Part shown: positions 8,395 through 18,044 of the stretch, one piece after another
How positions within the stretch are numbered: position 1 is the stretch's first letter
How the letters are laid out: every line of letters starts with the position of its first letter
Assembly: GCA_046349085.1 (NCBI GenBank)
Contig: JAXMDA010000010.1
Location: forward strand, 20,868 to 84,867
DNA length: 64,000 nt
Direction: 5' to 3'
Source: JAJXWB01 sp046349085
GTDB lineage: Bacteria > Pseudomonadota > Alphaproteobacteria > Rhizobiales > Beijerinckiaceae
Position numbers and translations under genes: made by a program
Notes under the pieces: generated by a model
The model's input: the letters and a program-made list of their open reading frames with translations, nothing else
Told to the model about the DNA's origin: nothing
Database searches by the model: none

Positions 8395-10242
8395 ATGGGC
8401 CAAACCCGCCCCGCCATGGCCCCGCCGCTCCTGCACCTTCAGAATATCGCGCTGACGCTCGGCGGCGCGCCGCTGCTTTCGGGCGCCGAGCTTGCGGTCG
8501 AGCCGGGCGACCGGCTCTGCCTCGTCGGCCGCAACGGCTCGGGCAAGTCGACGCTGCTGAAGATCGCGGCAGGCCTCATCGAAGCCGATGGCGGAACGCG
8601 CTTCGTCCAGCCCGGCGCGACCATCCGCTACCTGCCGCAGGAGCCGGATTTCGAGGGCTTCGCGACGACGCTGGCCTATGCGGAAGCCGGCCTCGGTCCG
8701 ACCGACGATCCCCACCGCGCCCGCTATCTGCTCGAACGTCTCGGCCTCACCGGCGAGGAAGACCCGGCCAAGCTCTCCGGCGGCGAGGCGCGCCGCGCGG
8801 CGCTCGCCCGCACGCTCGCGCCCGATCCCGACATTCTGCTGCTCGACGAGCCGACCAATCATCTCGACCTGCCGGCGATCGAATGGCTGGAGGAGGAACT
8901 TTCCGCCGTGCGCGGCGCGCTGGTGCTCATCAGCCACGACCGGCGCTTTCTGCAGGATCTCACGCGCGCCACCGTCTGGCTGGATCGCGGAACGACGCGC
9001 CGCCTCGACCGCGGCTTCGGCGATTTCGAGGCCTGGCGCGACAAGGTTCTGGAGGAGGAAGAGGCGGCCGCCCACAAGCTCGACCGCAAGATCGTCGCCG
9101 AAGAACATTGGGTGCGCTACGGCGTCTCGGGCCGGCGCAAGCGCAACATGCGCCGCATGGCCGAGCTCGGCGAGCTGCGCCGCGCCCGGCGCGAGGCGCG
9201 CCGCGCCGAAGGAAACGTGCAATTGCAGGTGAGCGAAGCCCAGTTGTCCGGCAAGCTCGTCATCGACGCGGAAGGCCTGTGCAAGAGCTTCGGCGAGCGG
9301 CCGATCGTGAAGAACCTGTCGCTGCGCGTGCTGCGCGGCGACCGGCTTGGCCTCGTCGGCGCCAATGGCGCGGGCAAGACGACGCTGGTCAATCTCCTGA
9401 CCGGCAAGCTCGAACCCGACGCGGGCCGCGTGCGGCTCGGCGCCAATGTCGAGATGGCCGCGCTCGACCAGTCCCGCGCCGCACTCGATCCTGCCGACGC
9501 CGTCGCCAATTTCCTCACCGGCGGCGGCGGCGACTGGATCGAGATCGCCGGCAAGAAGAAGCATGTCGTCGGCTACATGCAGGATTTCCTGTTCAGGCCC
9601 GAACAGGCGCGCACGCCGGTCTCGCGCCTGTCGGGCGGCGAGCGGGCGCGCCTCATGCTCGCCCGCGCGCTGGCGTTGCCCTCGAACTTCCTCGTGCTCG
9701 ACGAACCGACCAACGACCTCGATCTCGAAACGCTCGATCTCGTCGAGGAAATGCTCGCCGATTATCCCGGCACCGTGCTGGTCGTCAGCCACGACCGCGA
9801 CTTTCTCGACCGCGTCGCGACCTCGGTGCTGGTGGCGGAAGGCGAAGGCCGGTGGATCGAATATGCCGGCGGCTATACGGACATGGTCGCCCAGCGCGGC
9901 GCCGGCGTCGGCGCGCGCGCGGTGGAAAAGCCCGCGAGCCGGGAACGCCGGCTTCCGGCCGGCGGCCAGCCGGAGGCCGGCGGTGCCGGCGCGGCCAAGC
10001 CGAAACGCAAGCTGAGTTTCAACGAGAAGCACGCGCTGGAAAATTTGCCCGCCGAAATGGAAAAGCTGCGCGCGATGCGCGAAAAGGCGCAGACGATCCT
10101 CGCCGATCCCGATCTCTTCTCCCGCGAGCCCAAAAAATTCGAGCAGGCCTCCGCGGCGCTGACGAAGATCGAGACGGACCTCGCCGCGGCCGAAGACCGC
10201 TGGCTGGAGCTCGAAATGCTGCGCGAGGAGCTGGAGGGCTGA
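8395..10242 (+). CDS. uup: ABC-F family ATPase, Uup-like
   Basis: A soluble protein of about 615 residues with two ATP-binding cassettes and no membrane segment. Cassette 1 has GRNGSGKST, LSGGEARR and LLLDEPTNHLDL; cassette 2 has GANGAGKTT, LSGGERAR and VLDEPTNDLDL. A lysine/glutamate-rich C-terminal coiled coil follows, as in Uup. ABC-F proteins act on the ribosome and Uup affects transposon excision and translation. The second cassette holds an insertion around GGGGDWIEIAGKKKHVVGYM that is usual for this subgroup. The start is uncertain: GTG 8389, ATG 8395 and ATG 8416 are all in frame with no decisive ribosome binding site. It is convergent with the DUF3775 gene, 6 bases apart. Confidence 0.9.
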   Translation: MGQTRPAMAPPLLHLQNIALTLGGAPLLSGAELAVEPGDRLCLVGRNGSGKSTLLKIAAGLIEADGGTRFVQPGATIRYLPQEPDFEGFATTLAYAEAGLGPTDDPHRARYLLERLGLTGEEDPAKLSGGEARRAALARTLAPDPDILLLDEPTNHLDLPAIEWLEEELSAVRGALVLISHDRRFLQDLTRATVWLDRGTTRRLDRGFGDFEAWRDKVLEEEEAAAHKLDRKIVAEEHWVRYGVSGRRKRNMRRMAELGELRRARREARRAEGNVQLQVSEAQLSGKLVIDAEGLCKSFGERPIVKNLSLRVLRGDRLGLVGANGAGKTTLVNLLTGKLEPDAGRVRLGANVEMAALDQSRAALDPADAVANFLTGGGGDWIEIAGKKKHVVGYMQDFLFRPEQARTPVSRLSGGERARLMLARALALPSNFLVLDEPTNDLDLETLDLVEEMLADYPGTVLVVSHDRDFLDRVATSVLVAEGEGRWIEYAGGYTDMVAQRGAGVGARAVEKPASRERRLPAGGQPEAGGAGAAKPKRKLSFNEKHALENLPAEMEKLRAMREKAQTILADPDLFSREPKKFEQASAALTKIETDLAAAEDRWLELEMLREELEG

Positions 10243-10248
10243 ACGCGC

Positions 10249-10671
10249 CTATTCGCGCGCCTCGAAGTCCTCGCAGGACTGGTCGAAGGCCGACAGCGCG
10301 TCGGCCAGGTAGTCGGGCAGGAGCGGAACGCCGAGCAGATAGGCGGCGGTCGGCCCCTCGCGCCGCCGGGCGGCCTCGGCCACGGCGGAGCGCCAGTCGT
10401 CCGCCTCGAAATCCCCGCGCCCGATCCAGGCGAGCGCCACCAGCGCGTCCCGCTCGTCGGCGTCGAGCGCTTCGATGAATTGCGTGAGTTCGCGCCGCGT
10501 CGGCCGATCGGCGGCGCTGGTGAGCGCGACGGCCTCGCGGTCGTCGGCAGGGTTGGAGGCGTCGGGGCCCACGCCCTCGTCCTGCGCCGCGAGCGCCCGG
10601 CTCATGGTCGCGACGAAGCACACCTTGTCGACGGCGATTTCGGGCATGTCGGGTTCGTTTTCGCGTTTCAT
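10249..10671 (-). CDS. DUF3775 domain protein
   Basis: A 140-residue acidic cytoplasmic protein of the DUF3775 family, common in alphaproteobacteria. Recognisable parts are the N-terminal PEIAVDKVCFV, the central ELTQFIEALDADER and LVALAWIGRGDF, and the C-terminal AAYLLGVPLLPDYL with SCEDFE. No catalytic motif or membrane segment is visible and the function is unknown. It sits between uup, with which it is convergent, and the ABC exporter, with which it is divergent. Confidence 0.8.
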   Translation of the reverse strand: MKRENEPDMPEIAVDKVCFVATMSRALAAQDEGVGPDASNPADDREAVALTSAADRPTRRELTQFIEALDADERDALVALAWIGRGDFEADDWRSAVAEAARRREGPTAAYLLGVPLLPDYLADALSAFDQSCEDFEARE

Positions 10672-10700
10672 GGGCCTGTCCCTCGGTCTGGCGCAAGCTG

Positions 10701-12599
10701 GTGCAGCCCGACAACGCGCCGGGCCGGATTAAGGTTCAGCGCCATTTCGCCCTTGTTCCCGCCCCGTTCAGGTCCTACGGCTACGCGGAAGAAAGCGGAG
10801 CTGGCGGTTTTTTGTCCGAACAGGCCGATACGCGGCCGGCGAGTAGTTTTGCCATCCTTCGCCGGCTCTTGATGGATCACGGCCGGCGCTACGGCGTCGC
10901 CTATGTCGCCGCGCTCGTCTTCATGTGCGTCGGCTCGGCGGCGACCGCGCTCGTCGCCTACCTGCTCAAGCCCGTGCTCAATCAGATGGTCGAGCCCGAC
11001 GGCCTGAAGGCCATGCGCGTACTCTCCTTCGCTGTCGCCGGGCTTTTCGCGGTGCGCGGCCTTGCCTCGTATTTTTCGCAGGTCCTGCTGGCGCGCACCG
11101 GCGCGCGCATCGTCGCCGGCCTGCAGATGCGCCTGTTCGACCGGTTGCTGGATCAGGACGTCGCCTTCCTGCGCGACACCCATTCCTCCGACATGCTGGC
11201 GCGCGTCACCATCGCGGCGTCGGGCGTGCGCGACACGCTGCAGGTCATGACGACCTCGGTCGGGCGGGACGCGGCGACCCTGTTCTGCCTCGTCGTCGTC
11301 ATGTTCGTGCAGGACACCGCGCTCGCGCTGATCGCGGTCGCCGCCATGCCGCTCGCGGGCTTCGGCCTGTCGCGGCTCGTCTCCGCCGTCCGGCGCCTGT
11401 CGCGCCGCTCCTTCGACGGCTCCGCGCGGGTGATGCAGACGCTGCAGGAGACGTTGCAGGGCATCGGCGTCGTCAAGGCGTTCAATCTCGAGAACGAAAT
11501 GCGCGCGCGCATGGGCGCGTCGGTCGGCGAGGTCGCGCGCGCCGCCGACCGCGCCGCCGTGCGCATGGCGCTGGCGAGCCCGATCGCCGACTTCATCGCC
11601 GGCCTCGCCATCGCCGTCATCCTGTTCTACGGCGCCTGGCGCGTGACGGTGGCGAGCGCCGACGCCGGCGCCTTCTTCTCCTTCGTCGTCGCCATGCTGA
11701 TGGCCTACGAGCCCGGCAAGCGACTCGCGCGCGTGCATCTGGAAATGCAGGCGGGCATCGACCAGGCGCGCATGATCTACGACATTCTCGATACGCCCGC
11801 GAGCGAAGCGCCGCGCTCCGGCCAGCCCTCCTTGCGCGTGAGCGCGGGCCGCATCGAATATATGGATGTCGGCTTTTCCTATCGCCGCGACGAGCCCGCG
11901 CTCGACGATTTGAGCCTGGTCTTCGAACCCGGCAAGACCACCGCGCTGGTCGGCGTGTCCGGCGCCGGCAAGTCGACAATCGTCGCGCTGCTGCTGCGCT
12001 TCTACAAGCCGCAGGCCGGCGCCATCTTCATCGACGCGCAGGACATTGCCGGCGTGGAATTGCGCTCCCTGCGCGAGAACATCGCCTATGTGCCGCAGGA
12101 TGTCTTCCTGTTCCGCGGCACGATCCGCGACAACATCGCGCTCGGCCGCATCGGCGCGACGCAGCAGGAAATCGAACTCGCGGCGGCCCGCGCCAATGCC
12201 GGAGATTTCATCCGCGCCTTCCGCAACGGTTACGGCACGGATGTCGGCGAACTCGGGCAGAACCTGTCGGGCGGCCAGAAGCAGCGCATCGCCATCGCCC
12301 GCGCCATGCTGAAGGATGCGCCGATCCTCGTGCTCGACGAGCCGACCGCCGCGCTCGATTCCGAGAGCGAGCGCGAGGTGCGCAAGGCGCTCGACGAATT
12401 GCGCAGCGGCCGCACGACCATCGTCATCGCGCATCGCCTGGAGACGATCCTGTCGGCGGACGCCATCTGCGTGATCGACAGGGGACGCCTGGTGGCGCGC
12501 GGCGCGCACGCCGAGCTTTTCGCGCGCGAGCCCGCCTATCGCGCGCTGGTGGAGGCGCAGTTCGGCGAGGATGCGTCGGCGAAGGCCGCGGGCGAATGA
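10701..12599 (+). CDS. MsbA-like ABC exporter (permease-ATPase fusion)
   Basis: A half-transporter of up to 632 residues: six membrane segments (about 60-340) followed by an ATPase domain with GVSGAGKST, the signature LSGGQKQR and VLDEPTAALD. It works as a homodimer that flips lipids or exports hydrophobic compounds; MsbA, which moves lipid A-core, is the closest well-known member. The LPS gene kdsB lies about 0.9 kb beyond it. The start is unsettled. GTG 10701 gives the longest form but leaves only 29 bases to the divergent DUF3775 gene; TTG 10812, with GGAG upstream, and ATG 10872 are later options. The region 10701-10812 may therefore be promoter rather than coding. It is convergent with pheA, 7 bases apart. 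Confidence 0.88.
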   Translation: MQPDNAPGRIKVQRHFALVPAPFRSYGYAEESGAGGFLSEQADTRPASSFAILRRLLMDHGRRYGVAYVAALVFMCVGSAATALVAYLLKPVLNQMVEPDGLKAMRVLSFAVAGLFAVRGLASYFSQVLLARTGARIVAGLQMRLFDRLLDQDVAFLRDTHSSDMLARVTIAASGVRDTLQVMTTSVGRDAATLFCLVVVMFVQDTALALIAVAAMPLAGFGLSRLVSAVRRLSRRSFDGSARVMQTLQETLQGIGVVKAFNLENEMRARMGASVGEVARAADRAAVRMALASPIADFIAGLAIAVILFYGAWRVTVASADAGAFFSFVVAMLMAYEPGKRLARVHLEMQAGIDQARMIYDILDTPASEAPRSGQPSLRVSAGRIEYMDVGFSYRRDEPALDDLSLVFEPGKTTALVGVSGAGKSTIVALLLRFYKPQAGAIFIDAQDIAGVELRSLRENIAYVPQDVFLFRGTIRDNIALGRIGATQQEIELAAARANAGDFIRAFRNGYGTDVGELGQNLSGGQKQRIAIARAMLKDAPILVLDEPTAALDSESEREVRKALDELRSGRTTIVIAHRLETILSADAICVIDRGRLVARGAHAELFAREPAYRALVEAQFGEDASAKAAGE

Positions 12600-12606
12600 C
12601 GGACCG

Positions 12607-13464
12607 TCAACCCGCCTTCTTCTGCGCCTCGATGCGGAAGGGATGGGCGGGATAGACGCCGAGAATGCGCACTTCCTTGGAGAAGAATTCCAGTTCCTCG
12701 AGCGCCAGTTTCAGCGGGCGGTCGTCGGGATGGCCGTCGACGTCGGCCAGAAATTGCGTCGCCGTGAACTCGCCCTCCAGCATGTAGCTTTCGAGCTTGG
12801 TCATGTTCACGCCGTTGGTGGCGAAGCCGCCGAGCGCCTTGTAGAGCGCGGCAGGCACGTTGCGCACGCGGAAGACGAAGGACGTGACGGTCGGGCCGTT
12901 GCGCGGCGCGCACCAGTCCGGCTGTTTCGAGAGAATGACGAAGCGCGTGGTGTTGTGCGCGGCGTCCTCGACGTTGTCCGCGAGGATTTCGAGGTCGTAG
13001 ATGGACGCGGCCATCTTCGGCGCGAGCGCGGCGCGCGTCGGATTTTGCCATTCCGCCACCTGCCGCGCCGCGCCCGCCGTATCGCCGAAGACATGCGCCT
13101 TCAGCCCGTAGCGCCGGATGATCTTGCGGCACTGCCCGAGCGCGTGGATATGGCTGTAGACATCCGTCAGCCCGTCGATGGCGGCGCCTTTGGGCGCCAT
13201 GAGCTGGAAGTGGATCGGCAAGAAATATTCGCCGACGATATGCAGCCCGGAGATCGGCAGGAACTGGTGGATGTCCGCCACCCGGCCGGCGAGCGAATTC
13301 TCGATCGGGATCATCCCGAGCGCGGCCGCGCCCTCGGAAATGGCGGCGAGCGCATCCTCGAAGGTCGGGCAGGCCAGAGGCTCCATGTCCGGGAAGACAT
13401 CGGCGCAGGCGATATGCGAATTGGCGCCGGGCTCTCCCTGATAGGCGATTTTCGGTCTGCTCAT
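12607..13464 (-). CDS. pheA: Prephenate dehydratase
   Basis: A 285-residue monofunctional enzyme that converts prephenate to phenylpyruvate in phenylalanine synthesis. The catalytic domain covers about 1-185 and includes GxxxSH-like GANSHIA, IPIENSLAGRV and the active-site NTTRF. The ACT regulatory domain follows (about 195-275), with NMTKLESYMLEG where the classic Phe-binding motif ESRP would be. There is no chorismate mutase domain. The ATG overlaps the end of kdsB by four bases, so the two are translationally coupled on the minus strand. The cycM / kdsB-pheA neighbourhood is one I recall from many Hyphomicrobiales. Confidence 0.95.
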   Translation of the reverse strand: MSRPKIAYQGEPGANSHIACADVFPDMEPLACPTFEDALAAISEGAAALGMIPIENSLAGRVADIHQFLPISGLHIVGEYFLPIHFQLMAPKGAAIDGLTDVYSHIHALGQCRKIIRRYGLKAHVFGDTAGAARQVAEWQNPTRAALAPKMAASIYDLEILADNVEDAAHNTTRFVILSKQPDWCAPRNGPTVTSFVFRVRNVPAALYKALGGFATNGVNMTKLESYMLEGEFTATQFLADVDGHPDDRPLKLALEELEFFSKEVRILGVYPAHPFRIEAQKKAG

Positions 13465-14204
13465 TCCGTCTGGCCTTCTCCGGCGAACGCCGCGCGCACC
13501 CGCGCGAGGTCGGCGGGCGTGTCTACACCGCGAGCGGCCTTCTGGACCAGAGCCAGATCAATCCGCATCCCGGCTTCCAGCGCGCGCAATTGCTCCAGCC
13601 GCTCGCGCCGTTCGAGCGGGGCGGGCGGCAGCGCCACGAAACGGGCGAGCGCGGCCCGGCGATAGGCGTAGAGGCCGACGTGGCGCAGGAGCGGCCCTTC
13701 GCCCCAGGGGATCGGCGCCCGCGAAAAATACAGGGCGCGCAAGCGGCCGGGGGCGACCTGCGCCGCCGCGACCTTGACGGCGTTCGGGTCGTCGCGCTCG
13801 CCGGGGCCGGCGGGCGCGCAGAGCGTGCCGATGTCCACGGCCCGATCGTCCATGAGGGCGACCGCCGCCCGGATCGCCTCGGGTTCGACCAGCGGCTCGT
13901 CGCCCTGCACGTTGACCGCGAGGTCGTGGGCGCCGGCCGGGTCGATTTTGGCCAGCGCCTCGGCGATCCGGTCCGAGCCCGAGGCATGGGCCGGCGCGGT
14001 CATGATCGCCCGCCCGCCCGCGGCCGTCACCGCCGCGGCGATCCCGGGCGCGTCGGTGGCGACGACGACGGGCCCGACCTCCGCGGCGACCGCCCGCTCC
14101 CACACGCGCACGATCATCGGCTTGCCGGCTATGTCGGCGAGCGCCTTGGCGGGCAGGCGCTGCGAGGCGAGCCGCGCGGGAATGAGGATGATCGGATGCG
14201 ACAT
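13461..14204 (-). CDS. kdsB: 3-deoxy-manno-octulosonate cytidylyltransferase
   Basis: A 247-residue CMP-Kdo synthetase, which activates Kdo with CTP for lipopolysaccharide core assembly. Visible features are the N-terminal nucleotide-binding IPARLASQRLPAKAL, then GSDRIAEAL, the VNVQGDEPLV motif that holds metal and CTP, and HVGLYAYRR. The start ATG 14204 (SHPIILIPAR) is chosen because upstream in-frame codons add 20 residues outside the family. Its stop overlaps the pheA start. It is divergent from cycM with a gap of 145 bases that should hold both promoters. Confidence 0.95.
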   Translation of the reverse strand: MSHPIILIPARLASQRLPAKALADIAGKPMIVRVWERAVAAEVGPVVVATDAPGIAAAVTAAGGRAIMTAPAHASGSDRIAEALAKIDPAGAHDLAVNVQGDEPLVEPEAIRAAVALMDDRAVDIGTLCAPAGPGERDDPNAVKVAAAQVAPGRLRALYFSRAPIPWGEGPLLRHVGLYAYRRAALARFVALPPAPLERRERLEQLRALEAGMRIDLALVQKAARGVDTPADLARVRAAFAGEGQTE

Positions 14205-14349
14205 GCAGGCGGCGGAAAGTCGAAGAAAGCGGCTGGTTATAGGCTGTTGCCAAGGCGCGGGCAAAACGGGTAATCAGCAATCGCGCCGTCGCCCGCAAAT
14301 GCGGACGGACGAAGCGAACAATCAGCGCACGGATCGGAGCGCCGCTCAT

Positions 14350-14886
14350 ATGAACATGGAAATCAACAAGATGGCAGGCGCCGTGCTCGGCTCGCTGTTG
14401 GGCGTGATGGGCCTGGGCATGTTCTCGGATCTGCTCTACGCGCCGGACCACATGAAAAAGGCGGGCTACGAGCTGCCGGCCGGCGAGGCCGCCGGCGGCA
14501 AGGCGGATACGGCCAAGGCGGCTGCGTCCGAGCCGTTCCCCGTCCTGCTCGCCAAGGCCGACGCCAAGAAGGGCGAGGCGCTCGCCAAGCCCTGCGCGGC
14601 CTGTCACGATTTCACCAAGCCCGGCGTCGCCAAGGTCGGCCCGCCGCTCTACGGCGTCCTCAATCGCGCGAAGGGCCATGTCGCGGGCTTCGCCTATTCC
14701 GACGCCCTCAAGGCCAAGGGCGGCGACTGGAGCTACGACGAGCTCAACAAGTTCATCGCCGATCCCAAGAAGGACATTCCCGGCACCAAGATGGCCTTCG
14801 CCGGCGAGAAGGACGACGGCAAGCGCGCCGACATCGTCGCCTATCTGCGCTCGCTCGCCGACACCCCCGCGGACCTGCCGAAGTAA
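14350..14886 (+). CDS. cycM: Membrane-anchored cytochrome c (CycM-like)
   Basis: A 178-residue class I cytochrome c. An uncleaved N-terminal anchor (about 8-26) is followed by an Ala/Lys/Gly-rich linker and a haem domain with C82-A-A-C85-H86; M148 (GTKMAF) is the likely second iron ligand. CycM-type proteins carry electrons from the bc1 complex to the aa3 oxidase in rhizobia. The start ATG 14350 is followed by a second in-frame ATG at 14356. The longer open frame upstream runs antisense through kdsB and is not coding. A clear terminator follows. Confidence 0.92.
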   Translation: MNMEINKMAGAVLGSLLGVMGLGMFSDLLYAPDHMKKAGYELPAGEAAGGKADTAKAAASEPFPVLLAKADAKKGEALAKPCAACHDFTKPGVAKVGPPLYGVLNRAKGHVAGFAYSDALKAKGGDWSYDELNKFIADPKKDIPGTKMAFAGEKDDGKRADIVAYLRSLADTPADLPK

Positions 14887-14911
14887 GGCGACTGGCCGCG
14901 CCGAGCGTTTC

Positions 14912-14944
14912 GAGAGCCGGGTCAGCCCCGGCTCTCTGCATTTT
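14912..14944 (+). terminator. Rho-independent terminator after cycM
   Basis: Ten-base perfect stem GAGAGCCGGG / CCCGGCTCTC with a five-base loop, followed by TGCATTTT. It lies 26 bases after the cycM stop codon. Confidence 0.8.
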
Positions 14945-15027
14945 AGGGGCGCTGTGGGCTGGCCTGCCCCGGAAAAACCTACATAATCGCCGAATCATCG
15001 CAAGACCGCCGGCAGAGCGGTCAAGGG

Positions 15028-16929
15028 TTGAGCGAGGTAGGATTGCGTTTTCTCACTGGATCGACGAACCCGCTGTCGCGCCGGACGTTCGTCGCAGGCG
15101 TCGGCGCGAGCGCCCTTTCTGGCTACGCGCGCGCCGCCGTGCAAGGGCAGGCCGCGTCCCCGGCGCCGGCAGGCTGGACCGTCTCGCATGGCATGTCGGT
15201 CTTTGGCGAACTGGCCGAAAAGCCCGACTTCAAGGCGTTTGGCTATGTGCGGCCCGATGCGCCAAAGGGCGGCGTCGTATCGCAGGAAAGCTACGGCCCG
15301 TTCAATTCGCTCAATCCCTTCATCCTGGCCGGCGACGCGCCGGATGGCATGGAGATCATCTACGACAGCCTGCTGACCTCGAGCCTGGACGAGCGCGACG
15401 CGCTCTATCCGCTGGTCGCGAAGTCCGTCGCCACCTCGCCGGACAAGCGCAGCATCCGTTTCGAACTGCGGCCGGAAGCGCGCTTTCACGACGGTTCGCC
15501 ATTGACCGCGAAGGATGTCGTCTTCTCGCTGCAGACGCTGAAGGAAAAGGGTCGCCCGACCATTCGGCAGGCCTTGCGCGATCTCGAAAGCGTCGTCGCG
15601 GACGGCGACCATGTGGTCGTCGTCAAGCTGGCCGAGAACGCGAGCCGCGATCTCAAGCTGATCGTCGCGCGCCAGCCGATCTTTTCCTCCGCCTATTACG
15701 CCAAGCGCAAATTCGAGGAAGCGACGCTCGATCCGCCGCTGGCGTCCGGCCCCTACAAGGTCGGCAAGTTCGAGGCCGGCCGTTTCATCTCCTTCGATCG
15801 AGTTCCCGACTACTGGGGGCGCGATCTTCCCGTGAACGTCGGACAGAACAATTTCGACGTCGTGCGCTTCGAATATTTCAACGACCGGCCTGTCGCCTTC
15901 GAGGCCTTCAAGGCCGGCGCCTTCACCGTGCACGAGGAATTCACCTCCGCCACCTGGGCGACGGGTTACGATTTTCCGGCCTTCCGCGAGAAGCGGGTGG
16001 TTCGCGGCGAAATCCCGGACGCCAACATTTCCGGCATTCAGGGCTGGTTCTTCAACACGCGCCGCGCCGCGATGAAGGACCCGCGCGTGCGCGAGGCGAT
16101 GGGCTACGCCTTCGACTTCGTGTGGACCAACAAGAACCTGATGTACGGCGCCTACACGCGCACGGAATCCTATTTCGAGAATTCCGACATGAAGGCCAAG
16201 GGGCCGCCGGGCCCACGCGAACTCGCGTTGCTCGAACCCTTCCGCGGCAAGGTTCCGGACGAGGTTTTCGGCGACCCCTTCACGCCGCCGCTGACCGACG
16301 GCTCCGGCCAGGATCGCGCGCTGCTGAAGCGCGCGAGCGATCTCCTGGCTGCGGCCGGCTGCAAGCGCAACGGCATGAACCTGATGATGCCGGACGGCAA
16401 GCCGCTGGAGATCGAGTTTCTCGATTTCTCCTCCGCGCTCGAGCGTCACACGCAGCCGTTCATCAAGAACCTCAAGCTGCTCGGCATTGATGCGCGCATG
16501 CGCATCGTCGACGCCGCGCAATATCAGCGGCGGCTCGAGGACTTCGATTTCGACGTCATCACGCGCCGCCTCTCCATGGCGTTTTCCCCCGGCGAGGAAT
16601 TGCGCGCTCTCTTCGGTTCGGAGGCGGCGAACACGCGCGGTTCGCGCAATCTGAACGGCGTCGCCGACCCGGTCGTCGATGCGCTGATCTCCAAGGCGCT
16701 GCTGGCGCAGACGCGCGAGGAGCTGGTGGCCATCTGTCGCGCGCTCGATCGCGTGCTGCGCGCCGGCCGCTACTGGGTTCCCCACTGGTACAAGCCGACG
16801 CACTGGATCGCGCATTGGGACGTTTTCGGCCGGCCCGAACGTTCGCCCAAATATAGTCCGGGCATCATATCCACCTGGTGGTGGGACGACGCGCGCGCCA
16901 GGAAAATCGACTTTGTCGGGCAGCGTTGA
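15028..16929 (+). CDS. yejA: YejA-like peptide-binding protein of an ABC importer
   Basis: A periplasmic solute-binding protein (family 5) of about 630 residues. YejA delivers oligopeptides, including microcin C-type peptide-nucleotides in enterobacteria, to YejBEF. The N terminus carries a twin-arginine signal (SRRTFVAGVGAS), then mature features such as HGMSVFGELAEKPDF, YVRPDAPKGG and RFHDGSPLTAKDV. There is no ATG near the start; TTG 15028 gives the longest form and TTG 15043, preceded by GCGAGG, is an alternative. Its stop codon overlaps the yejB start (TGATG), so the whole importer is read as one operon. Confidence 0.93.
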   Translation: MSEVGLRFLTGSTNPLSRRTFVAGVGASALSGYARAAVQGQAASPAPAGWTVSHGMSVFGELAEKPDFKAFGYVRPDAPKGGVVSQESYGPFNSLNPFILAGDAPDGMEIIYDSLLTSSLDERDALYPLVAKSVATSPDKRSIRFELRPEARFHDGSPLTAKDVVFSLQTLKEKGRPTIRQALRDLESVVADGDHVVVVKLAENASRDLKLIVARQPIFSSAYYAKRKFEEATLDPPLASGPYKVGKFEAGRFISFDRVPDYWGRDLPVNVGQNNFDVVRFEYFNDRPVAFEAFKAGAFTVHEEFTSATWATGYDFPAFREKRVVRGEIPDANISGIQGWFFNTRRAAMKDPRVREAMGYAFDFVWTNKNLMYGAYTRTESYFENSDMKAKGPPGPRELALLEPFRGKVPDEVFGDPFTPPLTDGSGQDRALLKRASDLLAAAGCKRNGMNLMMPDGKPLEIEFLDFSSALERHTQPFIKNLKLLGIDARMRIVDAAQYQRRLEDFDFDVITRRLSMAFSPGEELRALFGSEAANTRGSRNLNGVADPVVDALISKALLAQTREELVAICRALDRVLRAGRYWVPHWYKPTHWIAHWDVFGRPERSPKYSPGIISTWWWDDARARKIDFVGQR

Positions 16930-18044
16930 TGGCTGCTTATATTGCGCGACGCCTGCTTCTGATGATCCCGACCCTGTTCGGAATCATGCTGATCTCTTTC
17001 GTCGTCGTGCAATTCGCGCCCGGCGGCCCTGTCGAGCGCATCATCGCGCAATTGCAGGGCCAGGACGCCGGCGCCACGTCGCGCTTTGGCGGCGGCGGCG
17101 GCGATCTCGGCGCCTCTGGCGGCGCAAGCCAGAGCCCGAGCGGCGACATGTCGCGGTATCGCGGCGCGCAGGGGCTCGACCAGAAATTCATCAAGGAGCT
17201 GGAAAAGCAGTTCGGTTTCGACAAGCCGGCCTGGGAACGCTTCCTGATCATGCTGAAGAACTATGCGACCTTCGATTTCGGCCGCTCCTACTTCCGCGAC
17301 ACGCCGGTGCTGACGCTCATCTGGCAGAAATTGCCGGTGTCGATCACGCTTGGCGTTTGGATGACGCTGCTCTCCTATTCCATTTCGATTCCGCTCGGCA
17401 TCGCCAAGGCGGTTCGCGACGGCACGCGCTTCGACGTGTGGACATCCGCCGTCGTCATCGTCGGCTACGCCATCCCGAGCTTCCTTTTCGCCATTCTTCT
17501 GGTCGTGCTCTTTGCCGGCGGCTCGTTTCCCTACATCGGACAGTTGTTTCCGCTGCGCGGCCTGACGTCGGAAAACTTCGGCGACCTCTCCCTGTTCGGC
17601 AAGGTGAAGGACTATCTCTGGCACATCGCCCTGCCGATCACCGCCATGGCGCTCGGCTCGTTTGCGACCTCGACCTTCCTCACCAAGAACTCGTTCCTCG
17701 ACGAGATCAAGAAGCAATATGTGCAGACCGCGCGCATGAAGGGCTTGAGCGAGCGGCAGGTGCTTTACGGTCACGTGTTCCGCAACGCCATGCTGATCGT
17801 CGTGTCGGGCTTCCCCGGCGCCTTCGTGCACGCCTTCTTCACCGGCGCGCTGCTGATCGAAACCATCTTCTCGCTCGACGGCCTCGGGCTCTTGTCCTTC
17901 GAATCCATCGTCAATCGCGACTATCCCGTCGTCTTCGCCAACCTGTACATCTTCGCGCTGCTGGGGCTCGTCGTTAATCTCCTCTCCGACCTTACCTACA
18001 TGTGGATCGATCCGCGCATCGACTTCGAGACTCGGGAGGTCTGA
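16929..18044 (+). CDS. yejB: Peptide ABC importer permease YejB
   Basis: A 371-residue inner-membrane permease of the DppB/OppB type. The N-terminal segment AAYIARRLLLMIPTLFGIML is the usual first helix. A glycine/serine-rich low-complexity insert (about 52-80) separates it from the rest, as in other YejB proteins. The permease EAA-like loop is KQYVQTARMKGLSE. The start is ATG 16929, overlapping the yejA stop. It ends immediately before yejE with no gap. Confidence 0.93.
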   Translation: MAAYIARRLLLMIPTLFGIMLISFVVVQFAPGGPVERIIAQLQGQDAGATSRFGGGGGDLGASGGASQSPSGDMSRYRGAQGLDQKFIKELEKQFGFDKPAWERFLIMLKNYATFDFGRSYFRDTPVLTLIWQKLPVSITLGVWMTLLSYSISIPLGIAKAVRDGTRFDVWTSAVVIVGYAIPSFLFAILLVVLFAGGSFPYIGQLFPLRGLTSENFGDLSLFGKVKDYLWHIALPITAMALGSFATSTFLTKNSFLDEIKKQYVQTARMKGLSERQVLYGHVFRNAMLIVVSGFPGAFVHAFFTGALLIETIFSLDGLGLLSFESIVNRDYPVVFANLYIFALLGLVVNLLSDLTYMWIDPRIDFETREV